Assembly: GCF_001654865.1 (NCBI RefSeq)
Contig: NZ_LXEO01000032.1
Location: forward strand, 1-64,000
Length of the DNA: 64,000 bases
Reading direction: 5' to 3'
Source: Buttiauxella noackiae ATCC 51607
Lineage (GTDB): Bacteria; Pseudomonadota; Gammaproteobacteria; Enterobacterales; Enterobacteriaceae
The position numbers and the translations under genes were made by a program. Under the pieces are notes generated by a model that saw nothing but the letters and a program-made list of their open reading frames with translations, made no database searches and had not been told where the DNA came from. Below are positions 48,563 through 57,293 of this stretch, in pieces. Position 1 is the stretch's first letter. Every line of letters begins with the position of its first letter.

Positions 48563-49759
48563 ATGCATGATTCAGGGCTGAATAATCAACGCGTGCGCCA
48601 ACTCAATCGCCAGACGATTATGAAACTGGTTTGGCAGCATAAGCGCCTAAGCAAATCACAGTTTGCGCAGTACACCGGGCTGTCCATTCCAGCGGTGAGT
48701 AAGATCCTTGAGGAGTTGGTGAGCGATGGGAAATTGAGCCATTCCAGTGAAAATCTCAGTAACCGAGGCATTAACAGCGGCAGTTATCAAATTCCACCTG
48801 ATGGCGATTTCATTCTATGCATGAATGTCTCGCCCACAAGTATTGAAAGCCAACTGTGCGATGCACAGCTTTCACCGCAAGGGGAATTTGTACACATCCA
48901 TGTGAATGCCACCACACCGCAGGCATTACTGGCCACTATTGAGAACATCTGGCGTAACCAACGCAAAATCTGGCCCAAAAAAGTCATCAATCTCGCTTTA
49001 GCTATTCATGGACAAGTCGATCCTGTGACAGGCGTTTCGCAAACCATGCCGCAGGCTCCGTGGCGTGAGCCGGTGGAAATTAAATATCTGCTCGAGGAAA
49101 AGCTTGGTGTAACGGTAAGAGTCGATAACGACTGTGTGATGCTAGCACTGGCAGAAAAATGGCAGAATCCAGCAAATCGCCAGGATTTCTGCGTGATAAA
49201 TGTCGATTACGGGATTGGTTCATCGTTTGTAATCAACGGGCAGATTTATCGCGGCAGTTTGTATGGCAGTGGGCAAATCGGCCATACCATTGTGAACCCA
49301 GACGGCATGGCTTGTGACTGCGGGCGCTATGGTTGCCTGGAAACAGTAGCTTCGTTGAGCGCGTTAAAAAAGCAGGCACGCATATGGTTAAAATCACAGC
49401 CAGGAACGCCTAAGCTCGACCCTGAATCAATAACCTCAGCACAGCTTATTGCTGCCTGGCACGAAGGCGATGAACAGGTGTGCCGTTGGGTCGAAAGTGC
49501 CGCAAACGCCATTGGGCTGAGTCTGTACAACTTCCTCAATATCCTGAATATCAATCAGATTTTGTTTTATGGCAGAAGCTGTGCATTTGGTGAAAGCTGG
49601 CTTGCAACTATCGACAAGCAGATTGGATTTAATCCATTTGATCACGGCGACTCACTGAAGATGAACGCCACACAGATTAGTTTTGGGCAATTAAGCAGGC
49701 CACAGCAGGTCATGGGGATTGGGTATCTGTACGCAGAAGTTGCGTTAAACGAGATGTAA
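48563..49759 (+). CDS. yphH: ROK-family transcriptional regulator YphH
   Basis: 398 residues with an N-terminal winged helix (about 15-75, QFAQYTGLSIPAVSKILEELVSDG). The ROK sugar-kinase-like domain contains DNDCVMLALAE and the zinc motif CDCGRYGCLE. Such proteins (NagC, Mlc, XylR-type) repress sugar genes in response to a phosphosugar. E. coli YphH has 397 residues and the same location. It is divergent from yphG with a 115-bp shared control region, so the yphG-MFS-yphB genes are its likely target. GGAG precedes ATG 48563. Confidence 0.92.
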   Translation: MHDSGLNNQRVRQLNRQTIMKLVWQHKRLSKSQFAQYTGLSIPAVSKILEELVSDGKLSHSSENLSNRGINSGSYQIPPDGDFILCMNVSPTSIESQLCDAQLSPQGEFVHIHVNATTPQALLATIENIWRNQRKIWPKKVINLALAIHGQVDPVTGVSQTMPQAPWREPVEIKYLLEEKLGVTVRVDNDCVMLALAEKWQNPANRQDFCVINVDYGIGSSFVINGQIYRGSLYGSGQIGHTIVNPDGMACDCGRYGCLETVASLSALKKQARIWLKSQPGTPKLDPESITSAQLIAAWHEGDEQVCRWVESAANAIGLSLYNFLNILNINQILFYGRSCAFGESWLATIDKQIGFNPFDHGDSLKMNATQISFGQLSRPQQVMGIGYLYAEVALNEM

Positions 49760-49777
49760 TAACGTGCAGGCATAAAA

Positions 49778-49797
49778 AACCCCGGCAAGCCGGGGTT
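49778..49797 (+). terminator. yphH terminator
   Basis: AACCCCGGC (49778-49786) and GCCGGGGTT (49789-49797) form a perfect 9-bp stem with a very short loop, preceded by an A-run, just after the yphH stop. Confidence 0.7.
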
Positions 49798-49819
49798 GAG
49801 TCAGACTTTATACTCGTTA

Positions 49820-49871
49820 GCATTCGAGTTGCAGGTAGGCGGTAAGTGAGCCCCCTGCAGCATGACGGGTA
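49820..49871. repeat. Shortened ERIC-type repeat after glyA
   Basis: The sequence begins with ATTCGAGTTGCAGGTAGGCGG and ends with GCATGACGGGTA, the two ends of an ERIC/IRU element, but the 60-70 bp core is missing. The right end directly touches the glyA stop codon. Confidence 0.65.
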
Positions 49872-51125
49872 TTACGCGTAAACAGGTAAGCGCGCGCAAA
49901 TATCCAAAACTTTTTGCTTAGTGCGTTCAATGACCGCTTCGTCGTTGATGCTATCGAGTACATCACACATCCAGCCAGCCAGTTCACGAACATCAGCTTC
50001 GTTGAAGCCACGACGAGTTACCGCTGGCGTACCGATACGGATACCAGAAGTCACAAACGGGCTCTTCGGATCGTTTGGCACGCTGTTTTTGTTCACGGTG
50101 ATGTTTGCGCGACCGAGGGCTGCATCAGCTTCTTTACCCGTCAGGTTTTTATCAACCAGATCCAGCAGGAACAGATGGTTGTCAGTACCGCCAGAAACCA
50201 CTTTGTAACCGCGGTCCAGGAACACAGAAACCATTGCTTTTGCATTCTTAGCAACTTGCTGCTGATAAGTTTTGAACTCAGGTTCCATTGCTTCTTTCAG
50301 TGCAACAGCTTTGCCCGCGATGACATGCATCAGTGGGCCGCCCTGCGCGCCCGGGAATACAGCGGAGTTCAGTTTTTTGTACAGCTCTTCGCTGCCGCCT
50401 TTTGCGAGGATTAAACCACCGCGTGGGCCTGCCAGCGTTTTATGCGTAGTGGTTGTAACAACATGCGCATGTGGGACCGGGTTCGGGTAAACGCCCGCGG
50501 CAATCAGGCCCGCAACGTGTGCCATGTCCACGAACAGTTTCGCATCAACCATGTCTGCGATTTCACGCATTTTCGCCCAGTCAACCACGCCGGAATAAGC
50601 AGAGAAGCCGCCGATGATCATTTTCGGCTTATGAGCTTTAGCTTGTTTTTCCAGATCTGCATAGTCGATATGACCAGATTCATCGATACCGTAAGGAACG
50701 ATGTTGTACAGCTTACCGGAGAAGTTTACCGGGGAGCCGTGAGTCAGGTGGCCGCCGTGTGCCAGGTTCATACCCAGAACAGTGTCGCCTGGTTCCAGCA
50801 GCGTGGTGTATACCGCGAAGTTAGCCTGGGAACCGGAGTGCGGCTGCACGTTAGCGTAATCAGCGCCAAACAGCTCTTTTGCACGGTCGATAGCCAGTTG
50901 CTCAACCACGTCAACGTATTCGCAGCCGCCGTAGTAACGTTTGCCAGGATAACCTTCAGCGTACTTGTTGGTTAACTGAGAACCCTGCGCCTGCATCACG
51001 CGCGGGCTGGTGTAGTTTTCGGAGGCGATCAGTTCAATGTGCTCTTCCTGACGTACTTTTTCTTGCTCCATAGCCTGCCATAAATCGGCATCATAATCGG
51101 CAATGTTCATTTCACGTTTTAACAT
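49872..51125 (-). CDS. glyA: Serine hydroxymethyltransferase
   Basis: PLP enzyme converting serine and tetrahydrofolate to glycine and 5,10-methylene-THF, the main source of one-carbon units for purines. It has 417 residues, as in E. coli. The PLP Lys is in [14 protein letters not shown] near 229, and the N-terminal [14 protein letters not shown] and YPGKRYYGG are conserved. Start at 51125 ([12 protein letters not shown]); a start at 51140 adds five residues without support. Divergent from hmp, with a PurR-type operator in the gap. Confidence 0.98.
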   Translation of the reverse strand: MLKREMNIADYDADLWQAMEQEKVRQEEHIELIASENYTSPRVMQAQGSQLTNKYAEGYPGKRYYGGCEYVDVVEQLAIDRAKELFGADYANVQPHSGSQANFAVYTTLLEPGDTVLGMNLAHGGHLTHGSPVNFSGKLYNIVPYGIDESGHIDYADLEKQAKAHKPKMIIGGFSAYSGVVDWAKMREIADMVDAKLFVDMAHVAGLIAAGVYPNPVPHAHVVTTTTHKTLAGPRGGLILAKGGSEELYKKLNSAVFPGAQGGPLMHVIAGKAVALKEAMEPEFKTYQQQVAKNAKAMVSVFLDRGYKVVSGGTDNHLFLLDLVDKNLTGKEADAALGRANITVNKNSVPNDPKSPFVTSGIRIGTPAVTRRGFNEADVRELAGWMCDVLDSINDEAVIERTKQKVLDICARLPVYA

Positions 51126-51245
51126 TCGCTTCTCCTTCACTCAGCTAACAGCAAATATTTGCACAGCTTTACGGCCGCAATAAATACAACGGGCAACAGT
51201 GTAAACCGAAACGTTATCGTGTGATAGGTCTTGACATAGGTTTTT

Positions 51246-51261
51246 ACGCAAACGATTGGCT
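51246..51261 (-). promoter_or_regulatory. PurR-type operator of glyA
   Basis: On the minus strand AGCCAATCGTTTGCGT matches the PurR consensus ACGCAAACGTTTGCGT at its right half and centre. It lies 121 bp upstream of the glyA start, where E. coli glyA has its PurR site. Confidence 0.7.
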
Positions 51262-51330
51262 TGGCGTCCTGCAAGGGTTTGAAGGGAAAAGTGGCAAGCT
51301 GTTTCAACGGATATTAATTCATCATCAACA

Positions 51331-51343
51331 TGCAGAAATTTCA
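51331..51343. promoter_or_regulatory. MetR-like site between glyA and hmp
   Basis: TGCAGAAATTTCA differs at one base from TGAA-N5-TTCA. MetR is known to act on both glyA and hmp in E. coli, but a single near-match is weak evidence. Confidence 0.4.
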
Positions 51344-51417
51344 CGTTATGTGAGCCGAATCGACTCAGTCAGTATCCATTTACACAGTAGTGCTTTTTTT
51401 TATTCTGATTATTTTAT

Positions 51418-51440
51418 AAGATGCATTTAAAATACAACAT
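51418..51440 (+). promoter_or_regulatory. NsrR-type operator of hmp
   Basis: AAGATGCATTTAAAATACA followed by ACAT fits the NsrR consensus, an 11-1-11 inverted repeat of AAGATGYATTT, almost fully in the left half and largely in the right. It ends 31 bp before the hmp start, the position expected for nitric-oxide-responsive repression. Confidence 0.7.
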
Positions 51441-51471
51441 TAACTTTAAACGTTAAAAATGGAGCTATCTC

Positions 51472-52662
51472 ATGCTTGATGCACAAACCATCGCCGTTGT
51501 GAAATCCACCATTCCCCTGCTTGCAGCAACCGGCCCGAAACTTACCGCACACTTTTACGATCGCATGTTCAGCCATAATCCTGAGCTGAAAGAGATTTTC
51601 AATATGAGCAACCAGCGCAACGGCGATCAACGTGAAGCGCTGTTCAACGCTATCTGCGCATACGCCACCAATATCGAAAATCTGGCAGTGCTGTTGCCTG
51701 CGGTTGAGAAAATCGCGCAGAAGCACACCAGTTTCCAGATTAAACCTGATCAGTACGACATTGTCGGTGGCCATCTGTTAGCGACGCTTGATGAAATGTT
51801 CAGCCCAGGCCAGGAAGTGCTGGATGCGTGGGGCAAAGCGTACGGCGTTCTGGCGGGCGTGTTTATCAACCGTGAGGCAGAAATTTACCAGGATAACGCG
51901 GCGAAAAATGGCGGCTGGGAAGGGACACGCGCTTTCCGTATTGTGGCAAAAGAGCCGCAGAGCGCACTCATCACCAGTTTTGAATTTGCTCCGGTTGACG
52001 GTAAACCAGTCGCTGATTATCAGCCAGGCCAATACATTGGCGTGTGGCTGAAACCTGAAGGCTTCCCGCATCAGGAAATTCGCCAGTACTCACTGACCCG
52101 CAAGCCTGATGGCAAAACTTATCGCATTGCGGTTAAACGCGAAGATTTGGGCCAGGTTTCAAGCTGGTTACACAATCACGCACAAGTGGGCGATGAAGTG
52201 CATCTGGCTGCGCCTGCCGGTGATTTCTTTATGGAAGTGAACGCGCAAACGCCGGTTACGTTGATTTCAGCAGGTGTTGGCCAAACGCCGATGCTAGCAA
52301 TGCTCGATACGCTGGCGAAAAATGCCCATAACGCACAGGTGAACTGGTTCCATGCGGCAGAACATGGTGACGTGCATGCATTTGCGGATGAAGTGAATCA
52401 CTTGGGCGAACAGTTGCCACGCTTTGAGCGCCACGTATGGTATCGCGCACCATCCGAAAGCTGCCGTGCACAGGCGAAATTTGATAGCGAAGGTTTGATG
52501 GATTTACTGACTCTGGAAAGCAAAATCAGTGCGCCAGAGATGCAGTTTTATTTGTGTGGGCCGGTGAGCTTTATGCGTTTTGCGGCGGAGCAGTTAGTGA
52601 AGCTAGGCGTTGGGCAGGAGCGAATTAATTACGAATGCTTTGGCCCGCATAAAGTGATGTGA
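51472..52662 (+). CDS. hmp: Nitric oxide dioxygenase (flavohemoglobin)
   Basis: Detoxifies NO to nitrate using NAD(P)H, FAD and haem. It has 396 residues, as in E. coli. The globin domain is at 1-138 with proximal His85 in QKHTSF and the distal Tyr29/Gln53 region. The FAD-binding domain has RQYSLT near 206, and the NAD domain has [10 protein letters not shown] and the C-terminal YLCGPVSFM...YECFGPH. GGAG lies before ATG 51472. Expected to be induced by NO through the NsrR-type site. Confidence 0.98.
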   Translation: MLDAQTIAVVKSTIPLLAATGPKLTAHFYDRMFSHNPELKEIFNMSNQRNGDQREALFNAICAYATNIENLAVLLPAVEKIAQKHTSFQIKPDQYDIVGGHLLATLDEMFSPGQEVLDAWGKAYGVLAGVFINREAEIYQDNAAKNGGWEGTRAFRIVAKEPQSALITSFEFAPVDGKPVADYQPGQYIGVWLKPEGFPHQEIRQYSLTRKPDGKTYRIAVKREDLGQVSSWLHNHAQVGDEVHLAAPAGDFFMEVNAQTPVTLISAGVGQTPMLAMLDTLAKNAHNAQVNWFHAAEHGDVHAFADEVNHLGEQLPRFERHVWYRAPSESCRAQAKFDSEGLMDLLTLESKISAPEMQFYLCGPVSFMRFAAEQLVKLGVGQERINYECFGPHKVM

Positions 52663-52670
52663 TCAAAAAA

Positions 52671-52750
52671 CACGGTGGATGTCGCTTTCGCTCATCCACC
52701 CTACTTCAGTGTTCATAAGTCGGATGAGCAAAAACGACATCCGACATTAA
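52671..52750. repeat. Pair of REP-type palindromes between hmp and glnB
   Basis: Unit 1: GGTGGATG (52674-52681) and CATCCACC (52693-52700). Unit 2: GTCGGATG (52719-52726) and CATCCGAC (52738-52745). They separate the convergent hmp and glnB and may work as terminator or mRNA 3' protection. Confidence 0.75.
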
Positions 52751-52756
52751 AAACAC

Positions 52757-53119
<363 letters not shown>

Positions 53120-53167
53120 CTAGTGTGCTGCCTGGTTACAGTAATCGTGGTTTCAAATTACCACAAA

Positions 53168-54505
53168 CTACTCTTTAAAGTCATTGGCATCGAGTTCATG
53201 CCTTGAGAGTAATTTGTAGAATTCAGTACGGTTACGCCCCGCGACGCGCGCGGCCTGGGTGACATTACCTTTGGTCATTTGCAGCAATTTGCGCAGATAG
53301 TTCAGCTCGAACTGGTTGCGTGCTTCAACGAAAGTAGGCAGCGCAGTATTCTCACCCTCGAGAGCCTGTTGGACCAGCGCTTCGCTGATAACGGGAGCTG
53401 ATGTCAAAGCTACGCACTGTTCAATCACGTTAACCAACTGGCGTACGTTGCCCGGCCAACTTGCCGCCATCAGGCGTTTCATTGCATCGGTGGAAAAGCT
53501 GCGAACAAATGGCTTATGGCGATCGGCTGACTGGCGTAATAAATGATTCGCCAACAAAGGCACATCTTCTGCCCGTTCATGCAGAGCCGGGATCTTCAGG
53601 CTCACCACATTGAGGCGGTAAAACAGATCTTCGCGGAACTCGCCGCGCTCCATCGCTTTGGGTAAATCACGGTGGGTGGCGGAAAGAATACGCACATCGA
53701 TATCGAGATCGCGGTTACTGCCTAGCGGACGCACTTTGCGCTCCTGCAATACGCGCAGTAATTTGACCTGCAAAGGAATCGGCATATCGCCAATTTCATC
53801 AAGGAATAACGTTCCGCCTTCTGCGGCCTGGAACAGCCCTTCTCTGCTGCTGACTGCACCGGTAAACGCGCCACGCGAATGGCCAAACAGTTCTGACTCC
53901 AGCAACTGCTCCGGCAGCGCACCACAGTTAATGGCGATAAATGCCTTCTTACTGCGCGGACTGGCGTTGTGAATAGCCTGCGCGAGGATCTCTTTGCCGG
54001 TCCCGCTTTGCCCGTTAATCAGCACGCTAACATCCGACTGAGCCACCATGCGCGCCTGATCCAACAAGCGCAGCATCGTTGGGCTGCGGGTAACAATAGT
54101 GTCGCGCCACATATCATCGCCGGCAGTGACCGTATGCTCGAGAGCATCGTCAATCGCCTTGTAGAGCGCGTCTTTATCAACTGGTTTAGTCAGGAAACTA
54201 AACACGCCTTGCTGTGTTGCGGCCACGGCATCCGGAATAGAACCGTGAGCGGTCAGAATGATAACCGGCATTCCCGGTTGTGCTTTCTGGATTTCGGCAA
54301 ACAACGCCATGCCATCCATCTCATCCATCCGCAGATCGCTAATCACTAAGTCGATTTTTTCTCGCCCCAAGAGACGCAACCCTTCAGCACCACTTTCCGC
54401 GGTGGAAACGGTATAACCTTCACTGGTCAGGCGCATACCGAGAAGTTTAAGCAAGCCCGGATCGTCATCAACCAGCAGGAGTCTTGCAGGCTTACGTTGC
54501 GTCAT
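53168..54505 (-). CDS. glrR: Sigma-54-dependent response regulator GlrR
   Basis: Activates glmY transcription (and rpoE in E. coli) when phosphorylated by GlrK. 445 residues: receiver domain with phospho-acceptor Asp57 in DLVISDLRM. The AAA+ domain has Walker A GQSGTGKE and the sigma-54 contact loop GAFTGA, and a Fis-type helix-turn-helix lies at the end (GNVTQAARVAGRNRTEFYKLL). Overlaps qseG by 4 bp. Matching GlrR boxes are found upstream of glmY in this window, so the regulator and its target are both present. Confidence 0.97.
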   Translation of the reverse strand: MTQRKPARLLLVDDDPGLLKLLGMRLTSEGYTVSTAESGAEGLRLLGREKIDLVISDLRMDEMDGMALFAEIQKAQPGMPVIILTAHGSIPDAVAATQQGVFSFLTKPVDKDALYKAIDDALEHTVTAGDDMWRDTIVTRSPTMLRLLDQARMVAQSDVSVLINGQSGTGKEILAQAIHNASPRSKKAFIAINCGALPEQLLESELFGHSRGAFTGAVSSREGLFQAAEGGTLFLDEIGDMPIPLQVKLLRVLQERKVRPLGSNRDLDIDVRILSATHRDLPKAMERGEFREDLFYRLNVVSLKIPALHERAEDVPLLANHLLRQSADRHKPFVRSFSTDAMKRLMAASWPGNVRQLVNVIEQCVALTSAPVISEALVQQALEGENTALPTFVEARNQFELNYLRKLLQMTKGNVTQAARVAGRNRTEFYKLLSRHELDANDFKE

Positions 54506-55221
54506 GGTTTCGCCTCCTGCGCGGGTTTTGTATTGTCCGGCAACTCTGCACCGGCAGGTTTGCGGCTGGAAAGCTGGCGCTCAATGTCCGTCAGGTTTTC
54601 TAGTTTGCGAGTCGTCAGACTGAGCTGGCCTCTGAGACGTTGCTGTTGTTCACGCAACGTATCCAGTTCGTTGTCTGACGACTGTTGTAATTTGCTGTAG
54701 CGGGTACGTTCATCTGACAAAGCCAGCAACGACGCTTGCCCATCACGCCAGACCTGAAATAACGAGCGCACCTGTGAAGGTACTTCTGTCGTCATCGCAT
54801 CCAGCTTAACCATGTAACGGCGGCGCTCGGTTGGGCTAATTTTGGCGTTCGCCAACAAAATTCCTCTTTTGAAGGTGTCGCGCCAACTATCAGATGGCCA
54901 GCGGCGTGCTTCAGCTCGCGCCTGAATAGGCGCTAAACGTTCTGCGCAGTCCATCGCCCGAAGCCAATACAGAGGGTTACTCATTGAGTCGTGGCTCTGG
55001 TTTTGCCAGATATCCTCACAATCCGTAGACAAGTAATCGGCCAGTTGCTGTTCCGGTTCTTCTGCTCGTTGTGGGTGTTTAACATCTTTCGGCACAGTAT
55101 TCTGAACACAGCTCGCCAGTAGTAATGGCACAAGTAATGCGGACAGCGGGCGAATTGAAACTGGGCTACGTAGGCATGGAATTAAGCCGTTACGCAACAC
55201 GTGAAAAATAGTCGCTTTCAT
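54502..55221 (-). CDS. qseG: Outer-membrane lipoprotein QseG (GlrQ)
   Basis: A 239-residue lipoprotein. Signal peptide with lipobox LLLASC (Cys38), followed by a soluble periplasmic domain ending in a coiled coil of Gln/Glu/Arg (YSKLQQSSDNELDTLREQQQRL). In E. coli QseG interacts with the sensor kinase QseE/GlrK and tunes it. The signal peptide is longer than usual and contains an internal Cys16; a later start is not obvious. The gene lies 3 bp after glrK and overlaps glrR, so the three are one operon. Confidence 0.92.
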   Translation of the reverse strand: MKATIFHVLRNGLIPCLRSPVSIRPLSALLVPLLLASCVQNTVPKDVKHPQRAEEPEQQLADYLSTDCEDIWQNQSHDSMSNPLYWLRAMDCAERLAPIQARAEARRWPSDSWRDTFKRGILLANAKISPTERRRYMVKLDAMTTEVPSQVRSLFQVWRDGQASLLALSDERTRYSKLQQSSDNELDTLREQQQRLRGQLSLTTRKLENLTDIERQLSSRKPAGAELPDNTKPAQEAKP

Positions 55222-55224
55222 TTT

Positions 55225-56652
55225 TTATTTGTTCTCGGGAAAGACAGGTAACTCGATACGGAAGCAGACATCTGCCGTTTCATCATCAATCAGGTGTAAT
55301 TCGCCATACATACGACGTATACAATCCTGGGCGATACTTAATCCCAGGCCGCTACCTTTAACCGCACCTTTACGCTGGTGACTTCCCTGATAAAAAGGTT
55401 CAAAGATCATCTCTCGCTCCGCGGACGGAATAGGGTCGCCTGTATTACCCACATCAATATAAAGCAAGTGGTCGACCTGCAAGCTTCGTAGATAAATGGT
55501 ACCGGATTCAGACCCATAGTGCACCGCATTGGAATAGAGATTATCCAGCACGCTCATTAACAACATCGGTTCCGCCAGGCAAGCAACCGGGCTAATATCA
55601 CACTCGGTACGCATCATTTTAGCCCGTGCAGGCAAACTGTGAGAGGCGATAATGACATCCACCAGCGGTGCCAATTCAACTTTACCCATTTCGAGTGGCA
55701 CATCCGCCAGTTTACGGTTGTAATCCAGTAACTGCTCAATCAATTTTTGTAAGTGGCGGCTACTGTTATCAAGGATTTCCACCACCTCTTTTTGGTCGTT
55801 GGTCAGCGGCCCAACAACCTGATCGGCAAGCAGTTCGGTACCTTCACGCATACTGGCAAGCGGTGTTTTTAACTCATGGGAAATATGGCGTAAAAATTCG
55901 TGACGCTGGGATTCAAGCCAGGAAAGGCGCTCGCTAAGCCAGACAATGCGCTGCCCAACAGAACGTAGTTCACGCGGCCCTTTAAACAACACCGAATTGC
56001 ACAATGAACGCCCTTCGCCGAGTAAATTAATCATCTTCTCGATACCTTTCACCGGGCCGATAATCATGCGAGTAAAGATAATCACCAATGCAAAACTCAA
56101 CAGGAATAATACCAGCGCCTGCCAGCCAAAGAACTGCCCGCGCTCGGCAATCTCTTGTTGAAGTTGCTGACCACGGGAAAACACCACCGCGCGGGTTGCT
56201 TGTACCATCTCAGCATTTTTGGCAGCGAAGTTTTCAAGATATGCAGCGGCAGCGGTGTCCGGGCCGCTATTTTTGCATTGTATGGTGGCAAGGTCGTTTA
56301 ACGACTGGCGGAGATCTTTATAAAGATGGTTATCAGGCAAAACACCGGAATGTGCTTCGAGCATTTGCATGTAACGCTTACGCTGCCCCTGGTAGACCGT
56401 TTCAAGCGTTGCATCATCCAGCACACAATATTGGCGATAGCTACGTTCCATTTCCAGAGCAACGTTTGTCATGGCTTCGCTGCGGCGAGCATCAACCAGC
56501 GTGGTGCGATTCGTTAACGCAGCCTGATCGCTAAGTGCATTCAGGCTTTGCCAGGCTTGCCATGCCAGAACCAATAACGGAACCAGCACCAACAAAAAGG
56601 CCATCATGACGAGCTGACGTAAGGATCGCGGGAAAAAATGCCACTGGTTCAA
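55225..56652 (-). CDS. glrK: Sensor histidine kinase GlrK (QseE)
   Basis: Inner-membrane kinase of the GlrK-GlrR envelope/glucosamine signalling system. 475 residues: two transmembrane segments (about 12-32 and 175-195) flank a periplasmic helical sensor domain. A HAMP region follows, then the dimerisation domain with phospho-His in HEFLRHISHELKTPLAS and the ATPase domain with NLYSNAVHYG and GSGLGLSIAQDCI. First gene of glrK-qseG-glrR. An ERIC-derived repeat and the glmY gene lie upstream on the same strand. Confidence 0.96.
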   Translation of the reverse strand: MNQWHFFPRSLRQLVMMAFLLVLVPLLVLAWQAWQSLNALSDQAALTNRTTLVDARRSEAMTNVALEMERSYRQYCVLDDATLETVYQGQRKRYMQMLEAHSGVLPDNHLYKDLRQSLNDLATIQCKNSGPDTAAAAYLENFAAKNAEMVQATRAVVFSRGQQLQQEIAERGQFFGWQALVLFLLSFALVIIFTRMIIGPVKGIEKMINLLGEGRSLCNSVLFKGPRELRSVGQRIVWLSERLSWLESQRHEFLRHISHELKTPLASMREGTELLADQVVGPLTNDQKEVVEILDNSSRHLQKLIEQLLDYNRKLADVPLEMGKVELAPLVDVIIASHSLPARAKMMRTECDISPVACLAEPMLLMSVLDNLYSNAVHYGSESGTIYLRSLQVDHLLYIDVGNTGDPIPSAEREMIFEPFYQGSHQRKGAVKGSGLGLSIAQDCIRRMYGELHLIDDETADVCFRIELPVFPENK

Positions 56653-56737
56653 TAGACTTATCTCATTGGGATTCTGGATAATTTGATGCTAGCGGGGAAT
56701 GGCGGGAGTTTAAAGTATTGAACTCACAAAGAACATT

Positions 56738-56806
56738 TATACCCAAGTTACTTCATGATGCAGGTAGGCGGCAATTGAGCAAATCCCGATAAACTTACTC
56801 AAGGAC
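56738..56806. repeat. ERIC-like repeat remnant upstream of glrK
   Basis: ATACCCAAGTTACTTCATGATGCAGGTAGGCGGCAATTGAGC... starts like the terminal half of an ERIC element and then continues into sequence resembling the core (AACTTACTCAAG) but without the matching second arm. It lies between the glmY terminator and the glrK start. Confidence 0.5.
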
Positions 56807-56822
56807 TTGAGGGGGACGGATA

Positions 56823-57027
56823 TAAAAACAACAAAGGCAGAGAATAATCTCTGCCTTTGTTCTGGAATCAGGCGGTGCCTTACTCAACGTTTCGCCCGGA
56901 GCATGATAAAGCAGTACAAGACTGGCAATAATCAAAAGTCGGACGGCAGGCACCTTGAGTGCATCATTCGATGGTTTATGTAGCACAACCCTTGCGGGGG
57001 CTGACATAAGAAGGTGAATGAGCCACT
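56823..57027 (-). ncRNA. glmY: Small regulatory RNA GlmY
   Basis: About 205 nt. GlmY in E. coli titrates RapZ and so stabilises GlmZ, raising glucosamine-6-phosphate synthase. The 5' end AGTGGCTCATTCACC and internal blocks such as TGCTACATAAA, GAATGATGCACTCAAGG and CGAAACGTTGAGTAAGG match GlmY as I recall it. The 3' end is a 13-bp terminator stem (56831-56843 with 56848-56860) followed by TGTTTTTATA. Position between glrK and purL is that of E. coli. A short open frame across it is not a gene. Confidence 0.92.
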
Positions 57028-57037
57028 GCGCAGTATT

Positions 57038-57054
57038 ATGCATTATATGTGCCA
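57038..57054 (-). promoter_or_regulatory. Sigma-54 (-24/-12) promoter of glmY
   Basis: On the minus strand TGGCACATATAATGCAT has the GG (57053-57052) and GC (57041-57040) doublets of a sigma-54 promoter at correct spacing, and lies 11-27 bp before the GlmY 5' end. A TATAAT also sits inside it, so an overlapping sigma-70 start, reported for glmY in E. coli, is possible. Confidence 0.85.
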
Positions 57055-57143
57055 TATTTGCTACAAATTACACACAGCAATGTTTCCATTATGTTTATTT
57101 GCAATAACACACGTGAATAACGCAGACTGTTTTTTATACACAC

Positions 57144-57224
57144 TGTCGCCTTTTAGCAACATCACAAGAGTATCATTTCTTGCACCTTTAAAATCAATAG
57201 GTTAAATGTCTCCATTTGGAGACA
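57144..57224 (-). promoter_or_regulatory. GlrR activator sites and IHF site upstream of glmY
   Basis: TGTC-N10-GACA is perfect at 57207-57224, and TGTC-N10-AACA at 57144-57161 differs by one base; both match the GlrR box. AATCAATAGGTTA at 57192-57204 fits the IHF consensus WATCAANNNNTTR completely and could bend the DNA to bring GlrR to the promoter. A third GlrR box, present in E. coli, was not found. Confidence 0.75.
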
Positions 57225-57253
57225 GTAAAAAAGTGTGGATGTCGGGTTTTAGT

Positions 57254-57283
57254 GACAAAAAAATCCCTGCCGGAGCAGGGATT
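57254..57283 (-). terminator. purL terminator
   Basis: AATCCCTGC (57262-57270) and GCAGGGATT (57275-57283) form a 9-bp stem with a 4-nt loop; on the minus strand it is followed by seven T residues. It lies 10 bp after the purL stop. Confidence 0.85.
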
Positions 57284-57293
57284 CTATTAAGGC

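Noticed and set aside
56795-57055. An 86-codon frame on the minus strand upstream of glrK
   Set aside because: It covers the GlmY RNA; the conservation seen is that of the RNA, with promoter and terminator in place.
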